A DNA stretch of 21,353 nucleotides from an uncultured Actinomycetes bacterium (lineage in GTDB: Bacteria > Actinomycetota > Thermoleophilia > Solirubrobacterales > Solirubrobacteraceae): positions 1 through 21,353 of the forward strand of contig CALAQT010000498.1 of NCBI GenBank assembly GCA_937888775.1, read 5' to 3'. Under the pieces are notes generated by a model. That model saw only the letters and a list, made by a program, of their open reading frames with translations, ran no database searches and was not told where the DNA came from. Below, piece by piece: positions 1-6,967 of this stretch (the stretch's first letter is position 1; each line of letters starts with the position of its first letter). A program made the position numbers and the translations under genes.

Positions 1-55
1 CGGCGCCTGCCGCCGACACCTTGAGGCCGTCGTGATCAGATGATCGGTATTGGTG

Positions 56-72
56 GTGGCCGTCGGACAAAG
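56..72 (+). repeat. IS1182 inverted repeat, one end
   Basis: GTGGCCGTCGGACAAAG pairs with the inverted copy at 1755-1771 (one mismatch). GGTG at 52-55 is the matching flank duplication. Confidence 0.8.
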
Positions 73-155
73 CCGTTGGAGGCTCTGGCCGGGCCGCGAC
101 TGACTTGAGCCGGCGATCGCGCCATGGCTCGATGGAACTTGGGTTTCGACCCGGA

Positions 156-1721
156 TCAGGCCGTTTGAAGGGCTATTCGGTGGTGGTGGAGGCGGAGCAG
201 GTTGTGAGTCGCGGCGATCAGCCGCCATTCCGAGCGGACAGCCGATCTTCCTCGCCGCTGGAAGCGGTCGATCTTCCGGTTGAACTTCGTGTTGGCGAAC
301 ACCGGCTCGATCAGACCCTGGCGTTTTCGGTAGAGGCCAGCTCCGAGCTCGCTTGAGAGCACTCTGCGCATGAAGTCATACATACCGCCGTTCCACCCGG
401 GTCTGATACCTCCGTGCTTCTGCGCGTCGGGTGGGATCAGCACCGGGATCCCTCGCGCAGCGATCCTCTGCATCTGCTCCTGATGCCAGTAACCGGTGTC
501 AGCCAAGACCACGCCTGGAGTGTCAGTAACGCCAGCGTCCGCGAGTTCGGTCTCGGCGGCGATGAGAACCGGTTCGAGGTTCCCGAAGTCCGGGGAGACG
601 ACGCAGATCTCGGCGGCGAGCACGATGTGGCCCTCGTTCACGGCGGCTTGCGCGTTGTAGCCCTGCACATAACCGCGGGCGGTCTTCACGTTGCGTGAGT
701 CCGGGTCAGTCAGGTTGATCTCCCCGGCCGGTTCGTCCGGCGCTACCCACGGCGGGAACTGCCGTCCCTGCCGGCGACCGTCGCTGCGCAGACCGATCGC
801 CTTGTAGGCCCGATACGCGTCGTTGGCCTCGATCTCGACCGCAAGGTTCTGCGAGAGCCGACGCTCCGCCTCAAGCAGCCGGGCGACACGGTCCCGCACA
901 ACCGGGCGTGCCTCCCGCTTGCGGTGCTCATCGGTCTGCTGGCGAGCTGCCCGCAACCACCCTCGCTGCCCGGAATTGCGGGTCACGACCACCGCCGGAT
1001 CCAGGACCAGCGGAACCCCGGACATCTCAGACTCGACCTCGTCCGCGCCGGCACCACCGTCCGGCGCGAGCTGCTGCTCGGCGCGCTCAGCCTCGAGCTG
1101 GCGCTTGGCCTCACGCAACGCCGCCTTGCGGCCCTCCGCGGTCCGCAGATGCTCAGGCAGCTCATCGCCACGAGCGTCGCCATAGAGCTCGTCCTCCTCA
1201 GCGTCGATCCGGGCCGCCTCGGCGAGGATCTCTCGGGCGATCCGCTCATAGCTGCGCGACTGACGCTGCGAAGCGTTCGCGAACATCTTCGTCCCGTCGA
1301 TCGCAACGACACCGACCTTCACCAGGCCGGCACGCGCGCAGACCGCGAGCACATCGGTGAACAACCCGGCCAACGCGACCTCGTGACGCTTCCGGAAGTC
1401 AGCGATCGTCGAATGATCAGGCTTCAGGTTCGCCGCGATCACCCGATACGCCACGTCCTCCACACACTCACGCTCAATCCCACGCGATGACCGATTCCCC
1501 ATCGCATACCCATACAACAAAACGGCCACCATCATCGCCGGGTCATACGCCGCGCGGCCGTGACCGTCAGGGCGATACGACGCGTAAAACGCATCGAGAT
1601 CCATCTCCGCGACCGTCCCGAGGATCGTCCACACCAAGTGATCCTCTCCCACCCAATCCCGCAACGACGGCGGCATCAAGAACGACTGGTCCCGATCGAA
1701 AGCAATGAAGTTCTGAGGCAT
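156..1721 (-). CDS. IS1182-family DDE transposase
   Basis: This 521-residue transposase catalyses cut-and-paste movement of the surrounding element. The N-terminal third (about residues 40-115, with AYDPAMMVAVLLYGYAMG and DHSTIADFRKRH) matches the DUF772-type domain of IS1182/IS5-like transposases. The DDE (RNase H-like) catalytic residues appear to be D142 (VVAIDGTKMFAN), D408 (VVLADTGYWH) and E472 (RQGLIEPVFANTKF). A charged, probably helical insertion follows the first Asp (about residues 160-225). ATG at 1721 is preferred because MPQNFIAFDRDQ is the usual family start. The full family length is present with no frameshift. Confidence 0.92.
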   Translation of the reverse strand: MPQNFIAFDRDQSFLMPPSLRDWVGEDHLVWTILGTVAEMDLDAFYASYRPDGHGRAAYDPAMMVAVLLYGYAMGNRSSRGIERECVEDVAYRVIAANLKPDHSTIADFRKRHEVALAGLFTDVLAVCARAGLVKVGVVAIDGTKMFANASQRQSRSYERIAREILAEAARIDAEEDELYGDARGDELPEHLRTAEGRKAALREAKRQLEAERAEQQLAPDGGAGADEVESEMSGVPLVLDPAVVVTRNSGQRGWLRAARQQTDEHRKREARPVVRDRVARLLEAERRLSQNLAVEIEANDAYRAYKAIGLRSDGRRQGRQFPPWVAPDEPAGEINLTDPDSRNVKTARGYVQGYNAQAAVNEGHIVLAAEICVVSPDFGNLEPVLIAAETELADAGVTDTPGVVLADTGYWHQEQMQRIAARGIPVLIPPDAQKHGGIRPGWNGGMYDFMRRVLSSELGAGLYRKRQGLIEPVFANTKFNRKIDRFQRRGRSAVRSEWRLIAATHNLLRLHHHRIALQTA

Positions 1722-1754
1722 CCCGGAATCTTCTTAAAGACCCCAGACAGAACC

Positions 1755-1771
1755 CTTTGTCCGACAGCCAC
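1755..1771 (-). repeat. IS1182 inverted repeat, other end
   Basis: On the minus strand this reads GTGGCTGTCGGACAAAG, the partner of 56-72. It is followed by GGTG at 1772-1775, the second copy of the 4-bp duplication. It lies 34 bases upstream of the transposase start, so it probably overlaps the transposase promoter. Confidence 0.8.
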
Positions 1772-2251
1772 GGTGCGAAGCAGGCACGGCGTGGCCCACG
1801 GCATCGGTGCGGGCTGGGTGCCCGCTTCGCCGCTGAAGCGGCCCACCCGCGACGGCGACGTTGCGCTGCTGCAATAGGCGTGATCCAGCAGCGCACGGAG
1901 GCTCGCGGGCGAGTGCTTTCACCATCTGGGTGCTGACCGACTGGACGACTCCTATGGCGACCAAGCAGTCGTGCCGATCTGCCGTGTCCGGCGCGCTGGC
2001 CCGCGATCGCTTTCGCCCAGAAGGAAGCGTCCCAGCAGACGCCGCCGGACGATCGCTATCGACGGCGAGCACTCGTGCGCCGGCGTCGGTCGGCGTGATC
2101 GCTTCGCCACGAACGCGATCGCGCGGCGCCGACCACCGAGGCGATCGCTTCTACTCGCCGGCCCGCGTGCGACGCACGATCGCAAAGGCGAGAGGCTGTC
2201 GGAGAATTCCGAGCGGTTGTACGAAAGTGACAACGGCGTTTTGGGGGGACC
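1772..2251. other. Gene-poor stretch beside the IS1182 element
   Basis: I see no convincing gene here. The long plus-strand frame through it has compositionally biased Arg/Ser/Ala sequence with no recognisable motif. GATCGC and GCGATCGC words recur between about 1999 and 2185, some followed by TTTCGCC or TTCTACTCGCC. The region looks like eroded chromosomal sequence. Confidence 0.4.
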
Positions 2252-2377
2252 TCACAGGAGCGCGGCAGGCGGCCGAAGCGGAGCTCCCGAGACCGAAATG
2301 GCCCAGCGCAGAATCGACTTCTTGTCATCGATGTACAAGAACTCGTCGGACCCCGGGAATTCTCCGACAGCCTCTCG
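2189..2377. repeat. Perfect 22-bp inverted repeat, 145-bp spacer
   Basis: Bases 2189-2210 are the exact reverse complement of 2356-2377 (core AGGCTGTCGGAGAATTCC). Both arms can encode ERLSENS on their own strand. It may be an inverted duplication of a gene fragment or one arm of a larger folded structure. Confidence 0.7.
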
Positions 2378-2500
2378 ACGATCCGGTCGTCCTGCTCCGC
2401 GCCGGAGCGGAGCTCGATCGGATCGTTCTCGCAGCCTGTCCCGAGATCGGCCGCCAAGTCCTGAGATTGGCGAATAGGGGAACTCCCTCGTCGACGATCG
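2252..2500 (-). pseudogene. Possible frameshifted gene remnant
   Basis: Two overlapping minus-strand frames each give protein-like sequence with a change of frame between them near 2350. The upstream part contains DLGTGCENDPIELRSG followed by EQDDRIVERLSENS. The downstream part contains SDEFLYIDDKKSILRWAISV and ends at a stop at 2252. Joined, they would give a tail of about 80 residues. I do not recognise the family. The join point coincides with one arm of the inverted repeat 2189-2210/2356-2377, so a local rearrangement may have broken the gene. Confidence is low. Confidence 0.3.
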
Positions 2501-2504
2501 CGAG

Positions 2505-2526
2505 CCCTGCTTGGCTCTCAGCAGGG
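2505..2526 (+). terminator. GC-rich hairpin, possible terminator
   Basis: CCCTGCT at 2505-2511 pairs perfectly with AGCAGGG at 2520-2526 across an 8-base loop. There is no T-run. It is the only stable-looking short hairpin I found between 1772 and 2790. A terminator role is possible but unsupported by a flanking intact gene. Confidence 0.25.
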
Positions 2527-2789
2527 GTATATGCCCCGACTTCAGCGCGGGTGCGGTGTCGGCCTCATCGCACCAAAGGCAGCCATCGGCCACGGCGCGG
2601 GATCGTGGCTCCTCTCTGCGGGAGGGGGATCCCGGGGCGCAGTCGTCTGGCGGCTAGCGGCCCCTGTGCCCGCACAAGAGCGGGCCGCTATGAAAGGCCG
2701 CGAGATACGCGCTCCGGGACCGGGGGCGGGGCTGCTAGCGCGGACCATGGGCCTTGTAGCGCCTCAAGCGACGAGGCAACATTGTCGCT

Positions 2790-3105
2790 ATGGCCCATCT
2801 CAGCGACTCCCAAGAGCAGCGCGCCGCGGAGATATTGATCCTCGAGGCGATCGAACGGCAGGTCGGATGCACGCTCGAGTCCCGCCGCTTGCAGTTCCAT
2901 GACGGAGCGTCGGTCGACGTGAACGGGGTTGCGCCGGACGAATCGGTCCTCGTCGAGGTGTCAGCCCACCAGGGCCCTCCGAAGGGCGGGCAACGGCACA
3001 AGATCGCTGCCGATCTCCTGAAGTTGATCCACGCTTGCTCAAGGCCGCGATCCTAGGCCGCGGTTAACCCTCGCCTTCGCGGATCACCAGGCCGACGCGG
3101 GATAA
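2790..3105 (+). pseudogene. Broken PD-(D/E)XK-like hypothetical gene
   Basis: The open frame runs from ATG 2790 to a stop at 3056 (88 residues). It contains SVDVNGVAPDESVLVEVSAH, then QGPPKGGQRHKIAADLLKLI. The order D, E-V-x-AHQG, Q-xx-K, D-x-LKL recalls small actinobacterial proteins I take to have a restriction-endonuclease-like core. That family normally runs on after 'LKL' for some 50 or more residues. Here the frame ends in CSRPRS, while a +1 frame just downstream (about 3061-3105) reads RLTLAFADHQADAG and stop. LAFAD is the kind of strand expected next, so I infer a frameshifted, decayed gene. Nuclease function is an inference from motif spacing only. Confidence 0.5.
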
Positions 3106-3225
3106 ATGTTGGTGCTGGCGATCGCGCCTGGTGGCCCGCCCACATCGATCCACCTCATGCGGTAAGTCGCCAAAGCCGTTCTGTCGACGCGACTTCCTGG
3201 GGTAAGACGCAGGGGCGCCGGTCGG

Positions 3226-3231
3226 TACGCT
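3226..3231 (+). promoter_or_regulatory. Probable -10 box, leaderless promoter
   Basis: TACGCT (TANNNT) sits 6 bases before the GTG at 3238. This spacing is typical of leaderless actinobacterial transcripts. No convincing -35 is visible and no Shine-Dalgarno precedes the GTG, which supports a leaderless start. Confidence 0.45.
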
Positions 3232-3237
3232 GAGGCG

Positions 3238-3723
3238 GTGGCAGCCTCGGACGCAGTGGCCGTATCGGAGCGGGACCGTCGTCAAGCGCAGGTCGCGCAT
3301 GTCCTTTCACGAGCCGTTCGAGACGGAGAGGTTGCTCCAGCCGATGCCTTGCGCATCCTCCGCCATGCACTCCGAAGGCGCAACACGAATATGGCCCGCA
3401 AGATCGCCACTCGCTCGGCCGCGGCCCAGCGGGTGATCGACAAGTACGGGGCAGAGAACGTTCCGAAGAATGCCTCCGGTGATGCGCTTCACGCCGACCA
3501 CGTCTACCCCCTCACGGAGGAAGATCTCCGCCGCAACGACACGCTCGCCCTGTGGGTCGAGGCCATGCGACGGCTACGGACGGTTGTCTGCGTGACCGCT
3601 GATGAGAACTACCGACTCATGCGTTCCGAGCAGCACGGTGTCACAGGGCCCGCTAAGTACGTCGACGCGGACATCGTGTTCACAACTCAGGAACTGCCTT
3701 GGCACACGGCTGTCTCGGCCTGA
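3238..3723 (+). CDS. Hypothetical protein, HNH-like motif
   Basis: This 161-residue protein is well formed and rich in G/C at third positions. Residues 81-88 (LHADHVYP) followed by VVCVTADENYRL (about 117-128) resemble the Asp-His and Cys/Asn portions of an HNH (beta-beta-alpha-metal) nuclease fold. The N-terminal half is helical and basic (residues 1-70). The complete set of metal-binding His residues is not obvious, so catalytic activity is uncertain. GTG 3238 is chosen because it follows the TACGCT box. It lies downstream of the broken nuclease-like gene at 2790, which hints at an eroded accessory or defence cluster. This is an inference; I know no named system with this pair. Confidence 0.6.
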   Translation: MAASDAVAVSERDRRQAQVAHVLSRAVRDGEVAPADALRILRHALRRRNTNMARKIATRSAAAQRVIDKYGAENVPKNASGDALHADHVYPLTEEDLRRNDTLALWVEAMRRLRTVVCVTADENYRLMRSEQHGVTGPAKYVDADIVFTTQELPWHTAVSA

Positions 3724-4144
3724 CCTAACCATCGGGTGTCGGAAGGAGCCCCGACGGCAGCGCTGAACGTTTGGTCGGATGCCGAGGCGGTCACGAGACC
3801 TACTCCGAGCCCAACTCAGGGGCGGTCATCGACGCCGCCGTCGGCCCCTGTCCGCCCGACAGCTGACGATCAACCGCGACGCTGTCGCTTGGCACCACGA
3901 GCAGCGACGTTGTCGACCGCGACCACGTGGTCGCAATCGTGGCATAGCGAGCGTCCCGCTCGCCTGCGACCGGACGCGTGCGGCTGGGCGGAAGCGCAAG
4001 CGCCGACCCCGGCCAAACCGACGCGCGGGCTCGTCGCAATGCATGAGTGAGCTCCTCGCCGACCCGTCATGAAAGTGAGCGTCCGGCAACTGGGCGCGGC
4101 GAGGCGGTTGCCGGCGGTTCCTCATGATGAGCAGGGTTGCTGCA
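3724..4144. other. No supportable gene between HNH-like gene and IS30
   Basis: Open frames exist on both strands but have biased Arg/Pro/Ala composition and no motif. Near the IS30 boundary, CCGGCAAC (about 4082-4089) faces GTTGCCGG (about 4107-4114), an 8-bp inverted repeat of unknown role. The rest of the IS3 element interrupted at 5734 is not found here. Confidence 0.4.
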
Positions 4145-4196
4145 AGCTGGGGCGGATTCAATCGGTCGTCGCAACGCTCGATGAAGGAGGGTTGCG

Positions 4197-5564
4197 ATGG
4201 GCAGGCCGAAGGGGTGGGCGTCACAGCTGACGGGCCGACAGGTGATGCGTTCGCCGGGTCGTCCGCCTGCGGGGCGGCGGGAGCATCGTCAGAGGTTCTG
4301 GGCCGCGGTCGCGCGTGGGATGACGAGCGAGCAGGCGGGGGTCGAGGCGGGGGTGTCGCCGGCGGTCGGCGTCCGATGGTTCCGGTTGGCTGGCGGTATG
4401 CCACCAGTCACCCAGGCGCCGCTGTCGGGGCGTTATCTGTCGTTCGCGGAGCGGGAAGAGATCGCGTTGCTGCGCGCGCAGGATCACGGCGTGCGGGAGA
4501 TCGCTCGTCAGCTCGGGCGGTCACCGTCGACGATCTCGCGTGAGCTGCGCCGCAACGCGGCGACGCGCAGCGGTCGTTTGGACTATCGGGCCTCGACAGC
4601 TCAGTGGCATGCCGATCGGAGTGCTCGGCGTCCGACGCCGGCGAAGTTGGCCGTCAACGCGCCGCTGCGTCGGTATGTGCAGGACCGCCTGTCGGGGTTG
4701 GTGGCGCGGCCGGGCGGAAGCGTGGTCGCGGGTCCGACGGTCGGGTGGGTCGGTCGTCGTCATGGCCGGCGCAAGGACCGTCGTTGGGGCAAGGCGTGGA
4801 GTCCTGAGCAGATCTCCCATCGGCTGCGGGTGGACCTCCCCGATGATGAGTCGATGCGGGTTTCTCACGAGGCGATCTATCAGTCGCTGTTCGTCCAGGG
4901 ACGTGGTGCGTTGCGGCGCGAGCTGACCGCGTGCCTGCGCACGGGACGGGCGCTTCGAGTTCCGCGCGCCCGCGCGGGCAGCCGCGGCAAGGGGTTCATC
5001 ACCAAGGAGGTGATGATCAGCCAGCGTCCCGCGGAGGCCGATGACCGCGCGGTCCCTGGGCACTGGGAAGGCGACCTGATCCTCGGGCTGGGAAGCTCGG
5101 CGATCGGCACGCTGGTGGAGCGCTCAACCCGCTTCACGATGCTGCTTCACCTTCCGCCGATGACCGAGCAAGGTCCGAGAGTGCATAACGGGCCTGCGTT
5201 GGCCGGGCATGGTGCTGAGGCCGTCCGGGACGCGATCGCCTCCGCGATCGTCACGCTGCCTGAGCAGCTGCGCCGCTCGCTGACCTGGGACCAGGGCGCC
5301 GAGATGGCACAGCACGCCCGCCTACGCGTCCAGACCGGGCTGCCCGTCTACTTCTGCGATCCGCAGAGTCCGTGGCAGCGAGGGAGCAACGAGAACACCA
5401 ACGGGCTGCTACGCCAATACTTCCCTCGTAGCACCGATCTCGCCCGTCACGACGCCGAGGACCTCGCCGCGGTCGCCGCCGCGCTGAACGGCCGGCCGCG
5501 CAAGACACTGAGCTGGAGAACCCCGGCCGAAGCGCTCAGCGAGTACCTGTCAACGACGACATGA
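4197..5564 (+). CDS. IS30-family transposase
   Basis: This 455-residue transposase is preceded by a strong ribosome-binding site (AAGGAGG at 4184-4190, 6 bases before ATG). Residues 80-122 form the IS30 helix-turn-helix (EIARQLGRSPSTISRELRRN), which binds the terminal repeats. The DDE core is visible: D293 in HWEGDLILG, D365 in LTWDQGAEM and E399 in SNENTNGLLRQYFP. WSPEQISHRL (201-210) and SHEAIYQSLF (223-232) are also IS30 hallmarks. The element runs opposite to the IS3 genes it interrupts. Length and motifs look intact, so the copy may be functional. An extra N-terminal HTH-like region (about 35-62) precedes the canonical one. Confidence 0.92.
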   Translation: MGRPKGWASQLTGRQVMRSPGRPPAGRREHRQRFWAAVARGMTSEQAGVEAGVSPAVGVRWFRLAGGMPPVTQAPLSGRYLSFAEREEIALLRAQDHGVREIARQLGRSPSTISRELRRNAATRSGRLDYRASTAQWHADRSARRPTPAKLAVNAPLRRYVQDRLSGLVARPGGSVVAGPTVGWVGRRHGRRKDRRWGKAWSPEQISHRLRVDLPDDESMRVSHEAIYQSLFVQGRGALRRELTACLRTGRALRVPRARAGSRGKGFITKEVMISQRPAEADDRAVPGHWEGDLILGLGSSAIGTLVERSTRFTMLLHLPPMTEQGPRVHNGPALAGHGAEAVRDAIASAIVTLPEQLRRSLTWDQGAEMAQHARLRVQTGLPVYFCDPQSPWQRGSNENTNGLLRQYFPRSTDLARHDAEDLAAVAAALNGRPRKTLSWRTPAEALSEYLSTTT

Positions 5565-5610
5565 CACACCTCGCGCCGGCACCAGCAGTGACACACGCCT
5601 GATACGGCCG

Positions 5611-5642
5611 AGCCGGTGGCGATCAGCTGATCGCCACCGGCT
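5611..5642. repeat. 32-bp perfect palindrome after IS30 transposase
   Basis: AGCCGGTGGCGATCAG at 5611-5626 is followed directly by its exact reverse complement at 5627-5642, with no loop. It lies 47 bases after the transposase stop and inside the right end of the IS30 element. It could act as a transcription terminator that insulates the element, although no U-run follows. Confidence 0.75.
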
Positions 5643-5733
5643 GATCTCAACACGCCAACAGCTACCAGCCAACTCCGCATCACTACAGTTCCGTGCACAA
5701 CACGCTGTTGCGAGGACCGGTTGAGCCTAAGCT

Positions 5734-6321
5734 GCATCCCTGGTCTGAATGGTGAACCAGCCCCGGGTCGGGGCGACGGCGCGCGAGCGCCATCTCGAGC
5801 GCTGAGACGACGAGCTCTGAACGGAGATGGTCGGTCATCGACCAGCCCACGATCCGCCGCGAGAACAGATCCTGGACGTGCGCGAGATACAAGAACCCCT
5901 CCCAGGTCGAGATGTAGGTGATGTCGGCTGACCAGGTCTGATCAGGCCCGGTCGGTGAAAAGTCGCGGTCGACGAGGTCGCCAGCGACCCTGACGCCGGG
6001 CAGCCGGACCGTTGTGCGCCGACGCTTTCGCTGAAGCACTCCCGAGATACCGGCCGCCTTCATCAGCCGCTCTACGCGCTTTCGCCCAACCCCGACGTTG
6101 TGCTCGAGGCGCAGCTCGGCATGGACGCGCCGCACGCCATAGGTGCCATCAGACACCTTGTGGATCTGCTTGATCTTCTCCGTCAGCCACGCATCGCCCA
6201 ACGTCCGATCTGACGGCGCTCGCCGCTGCCAGTCATGGAAGCTGGTGCGGTTCACCCTCAGCGCCCGGCACATCACAGCGACGGGATAGTTGGCCTTCTC
6301 CGCGGCGATCAGACAGAACAC
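5734..6321 (-). pseudogene. IS3-family transposase OrfB, truncated
   Basis: The frame encodes the HTH_21-like and integrase core of IS3 OrfB: NYPVAVMCRALRVNRTSF at the start, then DGTYGVRRVHAEL and RVERLMKAAGISG. The first catalytic Asp is in TWSADITYISTWEG and the second in LVHHSDQG. Right after HHSDQG the family sequence stops and the frame runs into the IS30 right end, ending at a stop at 5683. The third catalytic residue (Glu) and the C-terminus are missing, so it cannot be active. Normal expression would be by -1 frameshifting from orfA at the A7 run (6366-6372), with the -1 frame open from there to MFCLIAAEKAN. Confidence 0.85.
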
Positions 6322-6326
6322 CGCGC

Positions 6327-6623
6327 CTACCGGTCGTCGGCCTCCCGGGCGAAGAAGGCCGCCGCTTTTTTTAGGATCTCGCGCTCCATCCGCAGCGTCT
6401 GATTCTCATGACGCAACCGCGCCAGCTCCTCACGCTCATCGCCCGAGAGCCCGTCCGGGCGCTTGCCCTCATCACGCTCGGCCTGCTTGATCCAATTACG
6501 CAACGTCACATCCGAGATCCCCAGATCCTCCGCGACCTGACGCTTTGACTTACCGGTCACACGAACAAGCTGGATCGCCTCACGCTTGAACTCCTCGGGA
6601 TACGGCGGCCTGGTTCGGGGCAC
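6327..6623 (-). CDS. IS3-family transposase OrfA
   Basis: This 98-residue protein has the IS3 OrfA layout. An N-terminal helix-turn-helix (YPEEFKREAIQLVRVTGKSK, then QVAEDLGISDVTLRNWIKQA) is followed by a leucine-zipper-like coiled coil (about 62-88, ELARLRHENQTLRMEREI). The ATG at 6623 is preceded on the minus strand by AGGAGGTCC, a strong ribosome-binding site. OrfA binds the element ends and normally fuses to OrfB by frameshifting. Here orfB is truncated, so the product is at most a regulatory remnant. Confidence 0.9.
   Translation of the reverse strand: MPRTRPPYPEEFKREAIQLVRVTGKSKRQVAEDLGISDVTLRNWIKQAERDEGKRPDGLSGDEREELARLRHENQTLRMEREILKKAAAFFAREADDR
6366..6372 (-). promoter_or_regulatory. 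A7 slippery site for -1 frameshifting
   Basis: On the minus strand the sequence is CCTAAAAAAAGC, with codons CTA AAA AAA GCG in orfA. An A-AAA-AAA heptamer followed by G near the end of orfA is the standard programmed -1 frameshift site of IS3 elements. The -1 frame leads without a stop into orfB. Confidence 0.7.
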
Positions 6624-6660
6624 TTGGACCTCCTAGCCACCGTCTTTCGACGGAAGCGCT

Positions 6661-6689
6661 CAGGTGTCCTCGAAACCGGGGGCACTCCA
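6661..6689 (-). repeat. Probable IS3 terminal repeat
   Basis: The minus strand of this interval begins TGGAGTGCCCCCGGTTTCGA, starting with TG and rich in C/G runs. This resembles the ends of actinobacterial IS3 elements. It lies 37 bases upstream of the orfA start. The opposite end is lost, so pairing cannot be confirmed. Confidence 0.5.
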
Positions 6690-6819
6690 ACATTGCTCCG
6701 CTGGGCGCTTCCGGTGGGCCAGCGAGCGGGCGCTGTTCAGCACCGTCGGCGGCGGATAAGGCCCGATGCGATCAGGACGAGTTGGTGCGGACTCGGCACG
6801 CTCCCGTCCGTCCCGGTGG

Positions 6820-6967
6820 GTCAGAGGAGTTCGTACCGATCTGTTGTTCGGCAGTTGGGGGGGCGACGCGCCCATCTCAAGCTCGATCGCGATTGGCCCT
6901 GGTCCGACGCGCTCGCCGCCGCGCTTAATTAATTAACCGGCTCCGGGCGATCCCGGCGCTCTGCTGA
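6820..6967 (+). pseudogene. Possible IS1380-like transposase C-terminus, disrupted
   Basis: The plus frame reads RRAHLKLDRDWPWSDALAAA up to 6924, and its stop falls inside TTAATTAATTAA. Two frames over, it continues NRLRAIPAL to a stop at 6965-6967. A basic strand followed by 'xWPWxxALxxxLxRLRAxP' recalls the C-terminal end of IS1380-type DDE transposases. This is recognition from memory and is weak. Removing TTAATTAA (8 bases) would join the two parts as ALNRLRAIP. The rest of the transposase is not visible upstream. Confidence 0.35.
6925..6936. repeat. Triple TTAA palindrome
   Basis: TTAATTAATTAA is an abrupt AT-only block in very GC-rich sequence. It contains three tandem TTAA units. TTAA is the usual duplicated target of IS1380-type elements, so this could be an excision scar. 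Confidence 0.6.

Larger units (their letters stand above)
56..1771 (-). mobile_element. Complete IS1182-family insertion sequence
   Basis: The 1.7-kb element holds one transposase gene. Its ends are imperfect inverted repeats: 56-72 reads GTGGCCGTCGGACAAAG, and the reverse complement of 1755-1771 reads GTGGCTGTCGGACAAAG, 16 of 17 identical. GGTG lies immediately outside both ends (52-55 and 1772-1775), consistent with a 4-bp target duplication. The left boundary is slightly uncertain because the flank is a short TGG repeat. Length and layout fit IS1182. The open frame and matched ends suggest a fairly recent, potentially active copy. Confidence 0.85.
4145..5733 (+). mobile_element. IS30-family insertion sequence
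   Basis: One full-length transposase gene lies between imperfect inverted repeats. The inner left end at 4155-4175 reads GATTCAATCGGTCGTCGCAAC. The right end (minus strand of 5707-5727) reads GGCTCAACCGGTCCTCGCAAC, identical at most positions. The GATTCAAT..GGTC..CGCAAC layout is how I remember IS30 ends. The outer limits are less certain. The right one is fixed near 5733 because the interrupted IS3 transposase frame becomes recognisable just beyond it. A 2-3 bp target duplication could not be assigned. Confidence 0.7.
5734..6689 (-). mobile_element. IS3-family element truncated by IS30
   Basis: This is the 5' portion of an IS3-family element: a probable terminal repeat at 6661-6689, orfA, the frameshift window and the first two thirds of orfB. 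The remaining third of orfB and the other end are absent on both sides of the IS30 copy. IS30-adjacent deletion or recombination between IS30 copies is the likely cause. Confidence 0.75.

Noticed and set aside
1999..2185. Recurrent GCGATCGC-type words as a possible HIP1-like signal
   Set aside because: Only a handful of imperfect copies in a short GC-rich stretch; not enough to claim a genome-wide motif from this window.
1861..2838. Long plus-strand open frame of 325 codons
   Set aside because: Biased Arg/Ser/Pro composition, no motif, no ribosome-binding site, and it crosses the better minus-strand remnant and the start of the 2790 gene. Long empty frames are expected at this GC content.
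3870..4070. Minus-strand CHDCDHVV motif resembling a TnpB zinc ribbon
   Set aside because: Only one Cys pair is present, the second pair and the catalytic parts of TnpB are absent, and the surrounding sequence is not protein-like.
3826..4404. Minus-strand frame of 192 codons over the IS30 start
   Set aside because: Pro/Arg/Ala-rich antisense shadow of the IS30 transposase and its upstream DNA.
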